From an uncultured Salinimicrobium sp. (GTDB lineage: Bacteria; Bacteroidota; Bacteroidia; Flavobacteriales; Flavobacteriaceae): a stretch of 12,235 bases of DNA. The notes under the pieces are model-generated. The model did no database searches and was not told the DNA's origin. It saw nothing but the letters and a program-made list of their open reading frames with translations. The stretch is taken from positions 1-12,235 of the forward strand of contig CAMPJY010000076.1 in assembly GCA_946887025.1 (NCBI GenBank). The letters run 5' to 3'. Shown here one piece after another: positions 6,732 to 12,235 of this stretch. Position 1 is the stretch's first letter. Every line of letters begins with the position of its first letter. Position numbers and translations under genes: made by a program.

Positions 6732-8093
6732 ATGCTACGATCCATAAATCCATATACTGGGCAGGAGTTCCATAGGTTTGAGGAACTTTCAGAAACTGAA
6801 ATTGATGCCGCACTCCAAAGGTCTGTGACAGCTTTTGAAAAATGGAGGAAGACAAGTTTTTCCGAACGGGCTGATTTGTTAAGAAAGACAGCCTCAGTAC
6901 TACGGGAACGGAAACAGGATTTTGGGGAGACCATGACGCGGGAAATGGGGAAACCTATTACACAGTCTCTGGCTGAACTGGAAAAGTGCGCCTGGGTATG
7001 TGAATACTATGCGGATAATGGGGAACAACAGCTGTCAGCTAAGGATGTCCAGACTGATGCCGAGAGAAGCTATATCAGCTATGAACCTCTGGGCCCTGTT
7101 CTGGCAGTCATGCCTTGGAATTATCCATACTGGCAGGTTTTCCGTTTTGCTGCTCCGGCCTTAATGGCGGGGAATGTGGGGGTCCTGAAACACGCCAGCA
7201 ATGTCATGCTTTCAGGACAGAATATACAGAAGATATTTGAAGCCGCCGGATTTCCTGAAGGTTGTTTCCAGAATCTGAGCATCAGCAGTAAAGCAGTGGA
7301 CGCGATCATCAGGGATAAACGGATAAAGGCTGTCACTCTTACCGGGAGCACCGCTGCCGGGAGTGCGGTAGCCTCGACGGCAGGGGAGGTGATCAAGAAA
7401 TCCGTACTTGAACTGGGAGGCAGTAATGCCCTGGTGGTTTTTGAAGATGCCGACCTGGAGGCAACAGCTGAAACCTGTGTCCAGGCACGTTTTCAGAATA
7501 CCGGACAGAGCTGTATAGCAGGAAAGCGGCTGCTGGTCCAGGAGAGTATTCATGAAGATTTCCTTCAGATATTCAAAAGGCAGGTGGAGGCTCTAAAAGC
7601 AGGGGATCCCATGGATCCAGAAACCTATATCGGGGTTCAGGCCCGGGAGGATCTGGCAAAGGAACTCGAAAGTCAGGTGAGCCGATCAGTGGAGCAGGGA
7701 GCCAGAATTATCCTTGGAGGCAAAAGAAGAGAAGCTTTTTATGATCCTACTATCCTGACCGGCGTCACCAGAAATATGCCCGTTTTCGAGGAGGAAACTT
7801 TTGGGCCCGCTATGGGGGTCAGTGTTTTTAAAGATGAAGCCGAAGCGGTGGAGCTGGTGAATTCCTCCAAATTTGGTCTGGGCGTGTCTATATTCACCCG
7901 GGAATTGGAAAGAGCAGAAAGATTGATACTTCAATTTGAAGATGGAGCTGTTTTCGTCAACGAGCTGGTGAAAAGTGATCCTAGATTACCCTTTGGAGGA
8001 ACCAAGGAATCGGGTTACGGCAGGGAGCTTTCCTTTCATGGGATCAGGGAGTTTGTGAACATCAAAACGGTTTATCTGAATGGGTTGAAATAA
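6732..8093 (+). CDS. NAD(P)-dependent aldehyde dehydrogenase, succinate-semialdehyde dehydrogenase type (YneI/Sad-like)
   Basis: A complete 453-residue ALDH. The cofactor-binding region has N130 in MPWNYPYWQ, K153 in VLKHAS, and a TGSTAAGS loop. The general base is E227 in LELGGSN, and the nucleophile is C261 in NTGQSCIAGKR. EETFGPA and a C-terminal LPFGGTKESGYGRE motif complete the fold. The short N-terminus, the LKHA wording and the length resemble E. coli YneI (Sad), which oxidises succinate semialdehyde to succinate, so that is the best guess. A broader aldehyde range is possible. No GABA transaminase or permease is adjacent, so the pathway cannot be read from context. The start at 6732 gives the standard N-terminus (SINPYTGQ). 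No terminator is visible after it. Confidence 0.93.
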   Translation: MLRSINPYTGQEFHRFEELSETEIDAALQRSVTAFEKWRKTSFSERADLLRKTASVLRERKQDFGETMTREMGKPITQSLAELEKCAWVCEYYADNGEQQLSAKDVQTDAERSYISYEPLGPVLAVMPWNYPYWQVFRFAAPALMAGNVGVLKHASNVMLSGQNIQKIFEAAGFPEGCFQNLSISSKAVDAIIRDKRIKAVTLTGSTAAGSAVASTAGEVIKKSVLELGGSNALVVFEDADLEATAETCVQARFQNTGQSCIAGKRLLVQESIHEDFLQIFKRQVEALKAGDPMDPETYIGVQAREDLAKELESQVSRSVEQGARIILGGKRREAFYDPTILTGVTRNMPVFEEETFGPAMGVSVFKDEAEAVELVNSSKFGLGVSIFTRELERAERLILQFEDGAVFVNELVKSDPRLPFGGTKESGYGRELSFHGIREFVNIKTVYLNGLK

Positions 8094-8114
8094 GGGACTC
8101 TGGGAATAATTAGT

Positions 8115-8182
8115 CACGAATCCAAGAATATTTTTGCATTGAATTTGAATCCATATTTCCATATTATATTCGTGAATTCGTG
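8115..8182. repeat. Imperfect inverted repeat with ATTCGTG words
   Basis: The left arm CACGAATCCAAGAATAT (8115-8131) is the reverse complement of the right arm ATATTCGTGAATTCGTG (8166-8182) at 15 of 17 positions. The spacer is 34 bases. The right arm is itself two tandem ATTCGTG words. It fills the space between the aldehyde dehydrogenase and Nudix genes and contains the latter's likely -7 element. It could be a dispersed palindromic element or a paired operator; one copy in the window cannot tell. Confidence 0.6.
8129..8136 (+). promoter_or_regulatory. -7 promoter element of the Nudix gene
   Basis: TATTTTTG matches TAnnTTTG exactly. It overlaps the inner end of the left arm of the inverted repeat. 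If used, transcription would start near 8142, leaving a leader of about 70 bases before the preferred ATG at 8213, with the right repeat arm inside it. Confidence 0.4.
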
Positions 8183-8212
8183 GCAACCACTACGCTTATA
8201 AATAAATATGAT

Positions 8213-8641
8213 ATGATATCGCAAAATATACTTCTCACCACAGACTGTGTGATTCTCTTCTTCGGTCCTGCAGAAACCGAGATCCTTCTTGTTAAAAGGA
8301 AATCTGATCCATATAAAGGCTTATGGGCTCTTCCGGGAGGTTTTGTAGAAGATAACGAAGCTTTGGAAGAAGGGGCTAAAAGAGAATTGGAGGAGGAGAC
8401 TGGGCTGATGGTGGAAGAATTGCATCAGATAGGTGCTTTTGGGGCTCCTGGCAGAGATCCAAGGGGAAGGACGGTGACCATAGCCTATTGGGCCACGATA
8501 ACTTCCAGAGTGAAAGTAAAAGGCAGCGATGATGCGGAGGAGGCGGACTGGTTTTCAGTTTCCAAATTACCGGCACTTGCATTTGATCATCGGGAAATAA
8601 TAAAAGAGGCATTACGCAAGATCATCTTCAGCAGGATCTGA
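8213..8641 (+). CDS. Nudix hydrolase
   Basis: With the ATG at 8213 the protein has 142 residues. The full Nudix box GX5EX7REUXEEXGU is at about residues 43-65, starting in LPGGFVEDNE and ending in RELEEETGL, so the metal-binding glutamates are present. A downstream GRDPRGRTVTIAYWA segment is shared with the ADP-ribose pyrophosphatase and NrtR-like branch. The substrate is a nucleoside diphosphate linked to another group, not determinable here. There is no DNA-binding extension, so it is not an NrtR regulator. A longer reading from a GTG at 8180 adds 11 residues (MATTTLINKYD), but that GTG lies within the inverted repeat and the added residues are not Nudix-like, so the ATG is preferred. It may be transcribed independently of the aldehyde dehydrogenase gene. 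Confidence 0.9.
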   Translation: MISQNILLTTDCVILFFGPAETEILLVKRKSDPYKGLWALPGGFVEDNEALEEGAKRELEEETGLMVEELHQIGAFGAPGRDPRGRTVTIAYWATITSRVKVKGSDDAEEADWFSVSKLPALAFDHREIIKEALRKIIFSRI

Positions 8642-8732
8642 TCAAATTATTTAAATGTTGAAAATAAAATTCCTTAATCCCTTGATAAGGTATAATGATT
8701 ATTTCGGGCCGCGGGGAAAAACAGGAATAGCT

Positions 8733-8740
8733 TATCTTTG
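8733..8740 (+). promoter_or_regulatory. -7 promoter element of the thioesterase gene
   Basis: TATCTTTG is an exact TAnnTTTG match, 16 bp before the ATG at 8757. The 115-bp gap after the Nudix gene also supports a separate promoter. No convincing -33 box is seen. Confidence 0.55.
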
Positions 8741-8756
8741 AGGAAAACTTCAAAAG

Positions 8757-9146
8757 ATGAGATTTCACACGAGAAAATGGATCAAACCTCAGGACCTGAA
8801 CCCCAACGGCACCCTCTTTGGAGGACGCCTTTTGGAATGGATAGATGAGGAGGCCGCCCTGTATGCCATCATTCAGCTTGAAAGCCCCAAAACCGTTACC
8901 AAGTTCATGAGTGAGATAGACTTCAGAAGCTCAGCCAGGGAGGGGGATATCATTGAGATTGGAATCGATGTAGTGAAATTTGGCACAGCATCACTTACTC
9001 TTCGATGTGAGGTCCGTAATATCATGACCCGCGAAATCATCATCAGCATTGCTTCCATAGTAATGGTAAGTCTTGACGAAAAAGGCAAGCCGAAACCGCA
9101 TGGAAAAACACAAATAGAGTTTATTAAAGACAGGTTGAATCAATAG
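8757..9146 (+). CDS. Hotdog-fold acyl-CoA thioesterase (YciA-like)
   Basis: A complete 129-residue single hotdog domain. The N-terminal signature LNPNGTLFGGRLLEWIDEEAA (about 14-34) is the family's central helix and active-site region; the N-x-x-G-x-x-F-G-G-x-L-L-x-W-x-D pattern carries the catalytic Asp. TKFMSEIDFRSSAREGDIIEI (about 48-68) forms the following strand and dimer contact. The enzyme hydrolyses acyl-CoA to free acid and CoA in the cytoplasm. YciA-type members act on a wide range of chain lengths, so the substrate is open. The start follows an A-rich TTCAAAAG stretch. Its stop lies 3 bp from the stop of the convergent EEP gene, leaving no room for a terminator between them. Confidence 0.9.
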   Translation: MRFHTRKWIKPQDLNPNGTLFGGRLLEWIDEEAALYAIIQLESPKTVTKFMSEIDFRSSAREGDIIEIGIDVVKFGTASLTLRCEVRNIMTREIIISIASIVMVSLDEKGKPKPHGKTQIEFIKDRLNQ

Positions 9147-9149
9147 ATT

Positions 9150-10214
9150 TTACTTACCTGTTTCCTCTTTAATGGCCTCAGTTGCTTCCTTCAATTGCTC
9201 TTTAGTCGGAGGTTCCGGTTCCTGTTCCTCCGCATTTTCCGGTTCCAGGCTTAGTTTGGAATACAACGGGAAATGATCAGATCCGATATCCCTTGCCCTT
9301 TCCAGCTCCACATTTCTGAATTCAGGGGAGACGAACAGATGATCCAGTGGCCAGCGCATGATCCAGCTGTTTGCACTAAAAGTATTATAGAACCCCCTGC
9401 CAATCCGGGGGTCCAGTAATCCACTGACATCTTTAAATAATTTTGTGGTCTGGGACCAGGCAACATCATTAAAGTCCCCGGTTACAAATACGGGTAATTC
9501 GGATTCTCTAGCCATTTTCGCAACCATCATCATTTCCGCATCCCTGTCGCTGGAGGAGGGATTGTGCTGAGGCATGGGAGGGGTTGGATGAATGGAATGA
9601 AACTGGACCTTTGCCCCTGAGGGCATTTCCAATATTCCATGGATGGAGGGAATACTATCGTCTATTAGGAATTTTACTTCGGGATCTATCAGTTTATAAC
9701 GGGAGTATAACAGCATCCCATAAGTATTTTCGAGAGGTACTTCCACAGCATATGGATATTCTGGCTTAAGGCGAGGGCTTACCTCATTTCTCCAGCGTTC
9801 GTTCGTTTCCGTAAGTACGATCACATCAGGATCGTGGTTGAAGATCACGTCCATCAGCTTTTCCGTATCCTTGTTTTTCTGAAGCACATTGGCTGCCAGT
9901 ATTCCAAGACTGTTCTGCGGATCAGTCTTCTCATTTTTCAGGACCTCCAAATCTGCCAGGGAAGTATAGGGATAAATCTTTCCCATCTGAAAAACAAAAC
10001 ATCCGGCGAGTATACAGGCAAAGACATAATCCCTCCAGGAGTGCAAATCGAACCTGAAAAAATAGATCAGGAAGGCTACGAGAGTCAGTATCGTGAGCTG
10101 GATGTGGGGATAATCAAAAATCCGAACCCACCAATAGTCCAGAGCTACAAAAGGCAGAATAGTAAAAAGTATTGCTAAATATCCGAAAGACTGTAAAAAG
10201 CGTTTTAAATCCAT
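9150..10214 (-). CDS. Membrane-anchored endonuclease/exonuclease/phosphatase-family protein
   Basis: The protein has 354 residues. Three hydrophobic segments at about 10-28, 37-53 and 63-78 precede an EEP catalytic domain at about 102-325. Active-site positions are N109 (AANVL), E136 (LTETNERW), H209 (HSIHPTPP), D247 and N249 (GDFND), D291 (LDHLF) and D313-H314 (SDHFP), so the fold is complete. The C-terminus (about 325-354) is a charged Glu/Lys/Pro-rich tail. The layout resembles E. coli YafD and other uncharacterised EEP proteins; the domain may cut a phosphodiester in a lipid, nucleotide or nucleic acid. With an odd number of helices and a cytoplasmic N-terminus, the catalytic domain would face the periplasm. 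It follows the mechanosensitive channel gene by 91 bp on the same strand, so co-transcription is possible but unproven. Confidence 0.88.
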   Translation of the reverse strand: MDLKRFLQSFGYLAILFTILPFVALDYWWVRIFDYPHIQLTILTLVAFLIYFFRFDLHSWRDYVFACILAGCFVFQMGKIYPYTSLADLEVLKNEKTDPQNSLGILAANVLQKNKDTEKLMDVIFNHDPDVIVLTETNERWRNEVSPRLKPEYPYAVEVPLENTYGMLLYSRYKLIDPEVKFLIDDSIPSIHGILEMPSGAKVQFHSIHPTPPMPQHNPSSSDRDAEMMMVAKMARESELPVFVTGDFNDVAWSQTTKLFKDVSGLLDPRIGRGFYNTFSANSWIMRWPLDHLFVSPEFRNVELERARDIGSDHFPLYSKLSLEPENAEEQEPEPPTKEQLKEATEAIKEETGK

Positions 10215-10305
10215 TCAGGGTTTTAAGAATTCAGAATAAATATAATTATCTGCCCGAAGATTTCCTGAACATTTAGAAATATTTATCAGAAAAAGGCCTG
10301 AAGGA

Positions 10306-11619
10306 TTAAATATGATCCCCGGAAGTTCCAGGATTCTTTTCCTTTGAAGGAAACAGCTGCTTTGAAATGTTACTAACATCATCCCCTGTAGGCTCTTCAA
10401 ATAACTTCAAATCGAAATAAGGAATGGCTGCAATAAGGTGATCAAAAATATCCGCAGCAATCTCCTCGTAGTACACCCAGCGTTTGTCATTGCTAAAACA
10501 ATACAGTTCCAGCGGGATACCTTTGGAAGTGGGATCCAGATGACGCACAATGATTGACATATCCTGATTTATGCCCGGGTGCCTGTGCAGATAGGCATCA
10601 GCATATTTTCTAAAGATCCCAAGGTTGGTCTGATTGCGCCCATTGATAAATACACTGCGATCAAAGTTATGGGTCTTGTTGAAGTCGTCTATTTCTTTCT
10701 GGCGTGCTGTCAGGTAAGATTCCAGGATTGAAAATTTCTTATACTTTTCCAGATCCTCCTCGGTTACAAACCCAACTGAACTTTGCTTAATGAACAACGA
10801 CCGCTTTATCCGCCTTCCTGGGGATTCCTCCATTCCACGCCAGTTCTGAAAAGAATCCGCAATAAGACTATAGGTGGGGATGGTGGTATAGGTTTTGTCC
10901 CAGTTCTGAACCTTGACCGTCGCCAGATTGATCTCCGTCACAAACCCATCAGCGCCGAACTTGTTGAAGGTGATCCAGTCTCCTATTCGAACAATATCAT
11001 TGACGGAAACCTGTATGGAGGCAACAAAACCCAGAATTGTATCCTTGAAAATAAGCAAAATGATGGCAGAGGCTGCCCCTAATGAAATAAGGAAGTTGAC
11101 CACAGATTTACCGGTGATCTCAGAAAAAATGAAAACAAAGGCGATAGCCCACACAAAGATCATCAGGACCTGAGCATAACTTTCCAGAGGTTTATCCCTG
11201 AACCGGTCTTTTGTTCTCAGGTAGCTTTGGGAAGTCCTCATTAAACTGCGAACAATCAATGCTCCCAGGATAATTAACAGGATATCGGTGATCCTTATGA
11301 ATAGTGCAAGAAAATCTTCATATCCCTCAAAGATCAGCGGGATAGCAAATATCAGGATGAAAAGAGGGACCAGATAACTTACAAATCTGGGGAAGTTGCT
11401 GACCACAAGGAAATCGTCAAAACTGGTCTTTGTGGAAGTAGTGAATGTCTTAAAGGCTTTTAAAATAAAGCGCTTCGTAAGATAAGATACGGTATAGAGC
11501 AGTAACCCCAGCAGGAGAAGACTGATGACAATGTTCAGGAAGTTCGCCCATTGCGGAGCCATTCCCTGCTCTATAAAAAAGTTTTTAAAGAAGGATGTAA
11601 GATCGGTATACTCTCCCAA
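10306..11619 (-). CDS. MscS-family mechanosensitive ion channel, YbdG/MscM type
   Basis: The protein has 437 residues. Five hydrophobic segments are visible at about 25-47, 77-99, 107-127, 149-168 and 172-200. The last is the small-residue-rich pore helix of MscS channels (GAASAIILLIFKDTILGFVAS). It runs into the beta domain (VNDIVRIGDWITF, about 206-218), then KVQNWDKTYTTIPTY and an NWRGMEESPGRRIKR stretch at 259-273, which is close to E. coli YbdG. YbdG is a low-activity channel gated by membrane tension under mild osmotic downshock. Length fits (YbdG is about 415). The C-terminal 20 residues are polar and likely disordered. Its start is 6 bp after the DUF3817 stop, so the two are almost certainly one transcript. 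Ion conductance is inferred from family. Confidence 0.93.
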   Translation of the reverse strand: MGEYTDLTSFFKNFFIEQGMAPQWANFLNIVISLLLLGLLLYTVSYLTKRFILKAFKTFTTSTKTSFDDFLVVSNFPRFVSYLVPLFILIFAIPLIFEGYEDFLALFIRITDILLIILGALIVRSLMRTSQSYLRTKDRFRDKPLESYAQVLMIFVWAIAFVFIFSEITGKSVVNFLISLGAASAIILLIFKDTILGFVASIQVSVNDIVRIGDWITFNKFGADGFVTEINLATVKVQNWDKTYTTIPTYSLIADSFQNWRGMEESPGRRIKRSLFIKQSSVGFVTEEDLEKYKKFSILESYLTARQKEIDDFNKTHNFDRSVFINGRNQTNLGIFRKYADAYLHRHPGINQDMSIIVRHLDPTSKGIPLELYCFSNDKRWVYYEEIAADIFDHLIAAIPYFDLKLFEEPTGDDVSNISKQLFPSKEKNPGTSGDHI

Positions 11620-11625
11620 AATGAT

Positions 11626-11910
11626 CTACAGATATTTTTTTTCAACGTAAAATGGGCCAAAAGGCAGAACTGAACTCACGCAGATGATCAGCAGGGTCTT
11701 GAATTTCCACTCCATGGGTTTATACAAATAGAAAGCCCCGAGTATATAAGCAACGAAAAGGATCCCATGAAGCATTCCCACAATTTCCACCATCTGCGGC
11801 TGGTCCCATATGTATTTCAGGGGCATTGCGATAAATAATAACAGCAAAAAGGAGATCCCCTCCATGATGCTGATCCACTTAAAAATTCTGATCAGATTTG
11901 TCAGTGCCAT
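11626..11910 (-). CDS. DUF3817-family small integral membrane protein
   Basis: The protein has 94 residues and three hydrophobic segments at about 8-30, 42-62 and 70-88. DUF3817 features are E17 in MEGISFLLL, the MPLKY motif at 29-33, GMLHG at 45-49, and PFGPF at 83-87 before a basic end. The function of the family is unknown. Conserved Glu and His within or next to membrane helices could bind a metal or move protons, but that is speculation. It is first in a transcript with the mechanosensitive channel, starting 26 bases from the near end of a -7 promoter element on the minus strand. The ATG at 11910 fits the family length. Confidence 0.88.
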   Translation of the reverse strand: MALTNLIRIFKWISIMEGISFLLLLFIAMPLKYIWDQPQMVEIVGMLHGILFVAYILGAFYLYKPMEWKFKTLLIICVSSVLPFGPFYVEKKYL

Positions 11911-11928
11911 TGTTTAAATTTTAAGCCG

Positions 11929-11936
11929 CAAATATA
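11929..11936 (-). promoter_or_regulatory. -7 promoter element of the DUF3817-channel transcript
   Basis: The minus strand reads TATATTTG, an exact TAnnTTTG match ending 18 bp before the ATG at 11910. A short leader is implied. No clear -33 TTG was found. Confidence 0.5.
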
Positions 11937-12027
11937 AGGATATAAAGGCAGAAAGGCACAGATTCAGGGTCCTTATTCCAGATGATTTTTATTAAAAATT
12001 ATCCTGTTCTGGTAAGGAAATGCACGA

Positions 12028-12053
12028 CGGTTTCAAGTGTCTCCCTGAAACTG
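12028..12053. other. Short inverted repeat in the galE upstream region
   Basis: CGGTTTCA (12028-12035) and TGAAACTG (12046-12053) pair over 8 bp with one G:T wobble across a 10-base loop, and T-rich sequence follows. It lies in the 233-bp divergent spacer between DUF3817 and galE, about 90 bp before the galE ATG. It could be a regulator site or the end of a small unannotated transcript; chance is also plausible. Confidence 0.25.
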
Positions 12054-12112
12054 AATTTCTTTAATAGGATGTTTATTTAATGCAATCATTACCTTAGAAC
12101 TTTCCATTTTCA

Positions 12113-12120
12113 TTATTTTG
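12113..12120 (+). promoter_or_regulatory. Possible -7 element of galE (weak)
   Basis: TTATTTTG differs from TAnnTTTG by one base in the TA pair and lies 23 bp before the ATG at 12144. The remaining sequence to the start is A-rich (GAAAAAATAATAA), as before other starts here. Confidence 0.3.
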
Positions 12121-12143
12121 CACAAAATTTGAAAAAATAATAA

Positions 12144-12235
12144 ATGAGCAAGAAAATACTGGTGACCGGAGGTTTGGGATTTATCGGTTCCCATACCGTA
12201 GTGGCCTTACAGGAAAAGGGCTTTGAAGTAGTGAT
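12144..12235 (+). CDS. galE: UDP-glucose 4-epimerase (3' truncated by the window end)
   Basis: Only the first 30 codons are present. They encode the start of a Rossmann fold: a KKILVTGG strand, then the NAD-binding GGLGFIGSH turn (GxxGxxG type) and TVVALQEKGFEVVI. GSHT after the glycine motif is typical of GalE, which interconverts UDP-glucose and UDP-galactose for polysaccharide synthesis and galactose use. Other extended short-chain dehydrogenases that act on nucleotide sugars share this start, so the exact enzyme is likely but not certain. The gene diverges from the DUF3817-channel transcript across a 233-bp spacer. Confidence 0.8.
   Translation, partial: MSKKILVTGGLGFIGSHTVVALQEKGFEVV

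Noticed and set aside
7121..7553. Minus-strand open frames inside the aldehyde dehydrogenase
   Set aside because: They overlap conserved ALDH motifs on the other strand and have no recognisable domain.
8671..8690. CCTTA...TAAGG pairing after the Nudix gene, considered as a terminator
   Set aside because: The stem is short and A/T-rich, with no downstream T-run.
10280..10305. AGGCCT with adjacent T-run (minus strand) after the channel gene, considered as a terminator
   Set aside because: The pairing reaches only about 4 bp on either side of a loop and does not form a stable stem before the T-run.
1..12235. Mobile element, prophage, CRISPR, defence or toxin-antitoxin system
   Set aside because: No transposase, integrase, Cas, nuclease-helicase or toxin-like gene, no direct-repeat array and no tRNA-end attachment site was seen; the genes look like stable flavobacterial core functions.

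Overview
The window reads as an ordinary chromosomal core region of a Bacteroidota bacterium, most likely a marine-type Flavobacteriaceae (Gramella/Salegentibacter/Salinimicrobium-like). This rests on three things. Protein wording matches flavobacterial families. Starts are preceded by A-rich stretches instead of Shine-Dalgarno sequences. Several genes carry the Bacteroidota -7 promoter element TAnnTTTG a short distance upstream. The species cannot be fixed from sequence reading alone.

Layout, left to right. Bases 1-1430: the last codons of a gene that is probably gyrA, then a secreted TPR protein closed by a clear bidirectional hairpin terminator. Bases 1456-3405 (minus strand): a thiolase followed 21 bp later by a leaderless SH3 + NlpC/P60 peptidase resembling the cytoplasmic murein-peptide endopeptidase YkfC. 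Bases 3406-3513: a divergent control region with a perfect 9-bp inverted repeat just upstream of the thiolase. Bases 3514-5559: a 7TM-HD protein of the PgpH cyclic-di-AMP phosphodiesterase family. Bases 5605-6588 (minus): a Gre-factor-like coiled-coil protein and a conserved 133-residue protein of unknown function. Bases 6732-9146 (plus): an aldehyde dehydrogenase of the succinate-semialdehyde type, a Nudix hydrolase and a hotdog acyl-CoA thioesterase. The Nudix gene is preceded by a 68-bp imperfect inverted repeat built from ATTCGTG words. Bases 9150-11910 (minus): a DUF3817 membrane protein, a YbdG-type mechanosensitive channel 6 bp downstream of it, and then a membrane-anchored endonuclease/exonuclease/phosphatase-family enzyme. 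Bases 12144-12235: the start of galE, divergent from the previous group.

Themes that link some genes are envelope and osmotic physiology (PgpH, the MscS-type channel, DUF3817, murein peptide recycling) and acyl-CoA/aldehyde metabolism (thiolase, thioesterase, aldehyde dehydrogenase). Apart from likely operon pairs (thiolase-NlpC/P60; DUF3817-channel) there is no sign that the whole window forms one system.

I saw no insertion sequence, prophage gene, CRISPR array, tRNA, rRNA or toxin/defence module. No intergenic stretch exceeds about 235 bases. The best leads are small: the two inverted repeats, the unassigned 133-residue protein and the stand-alone Gre-like factor.
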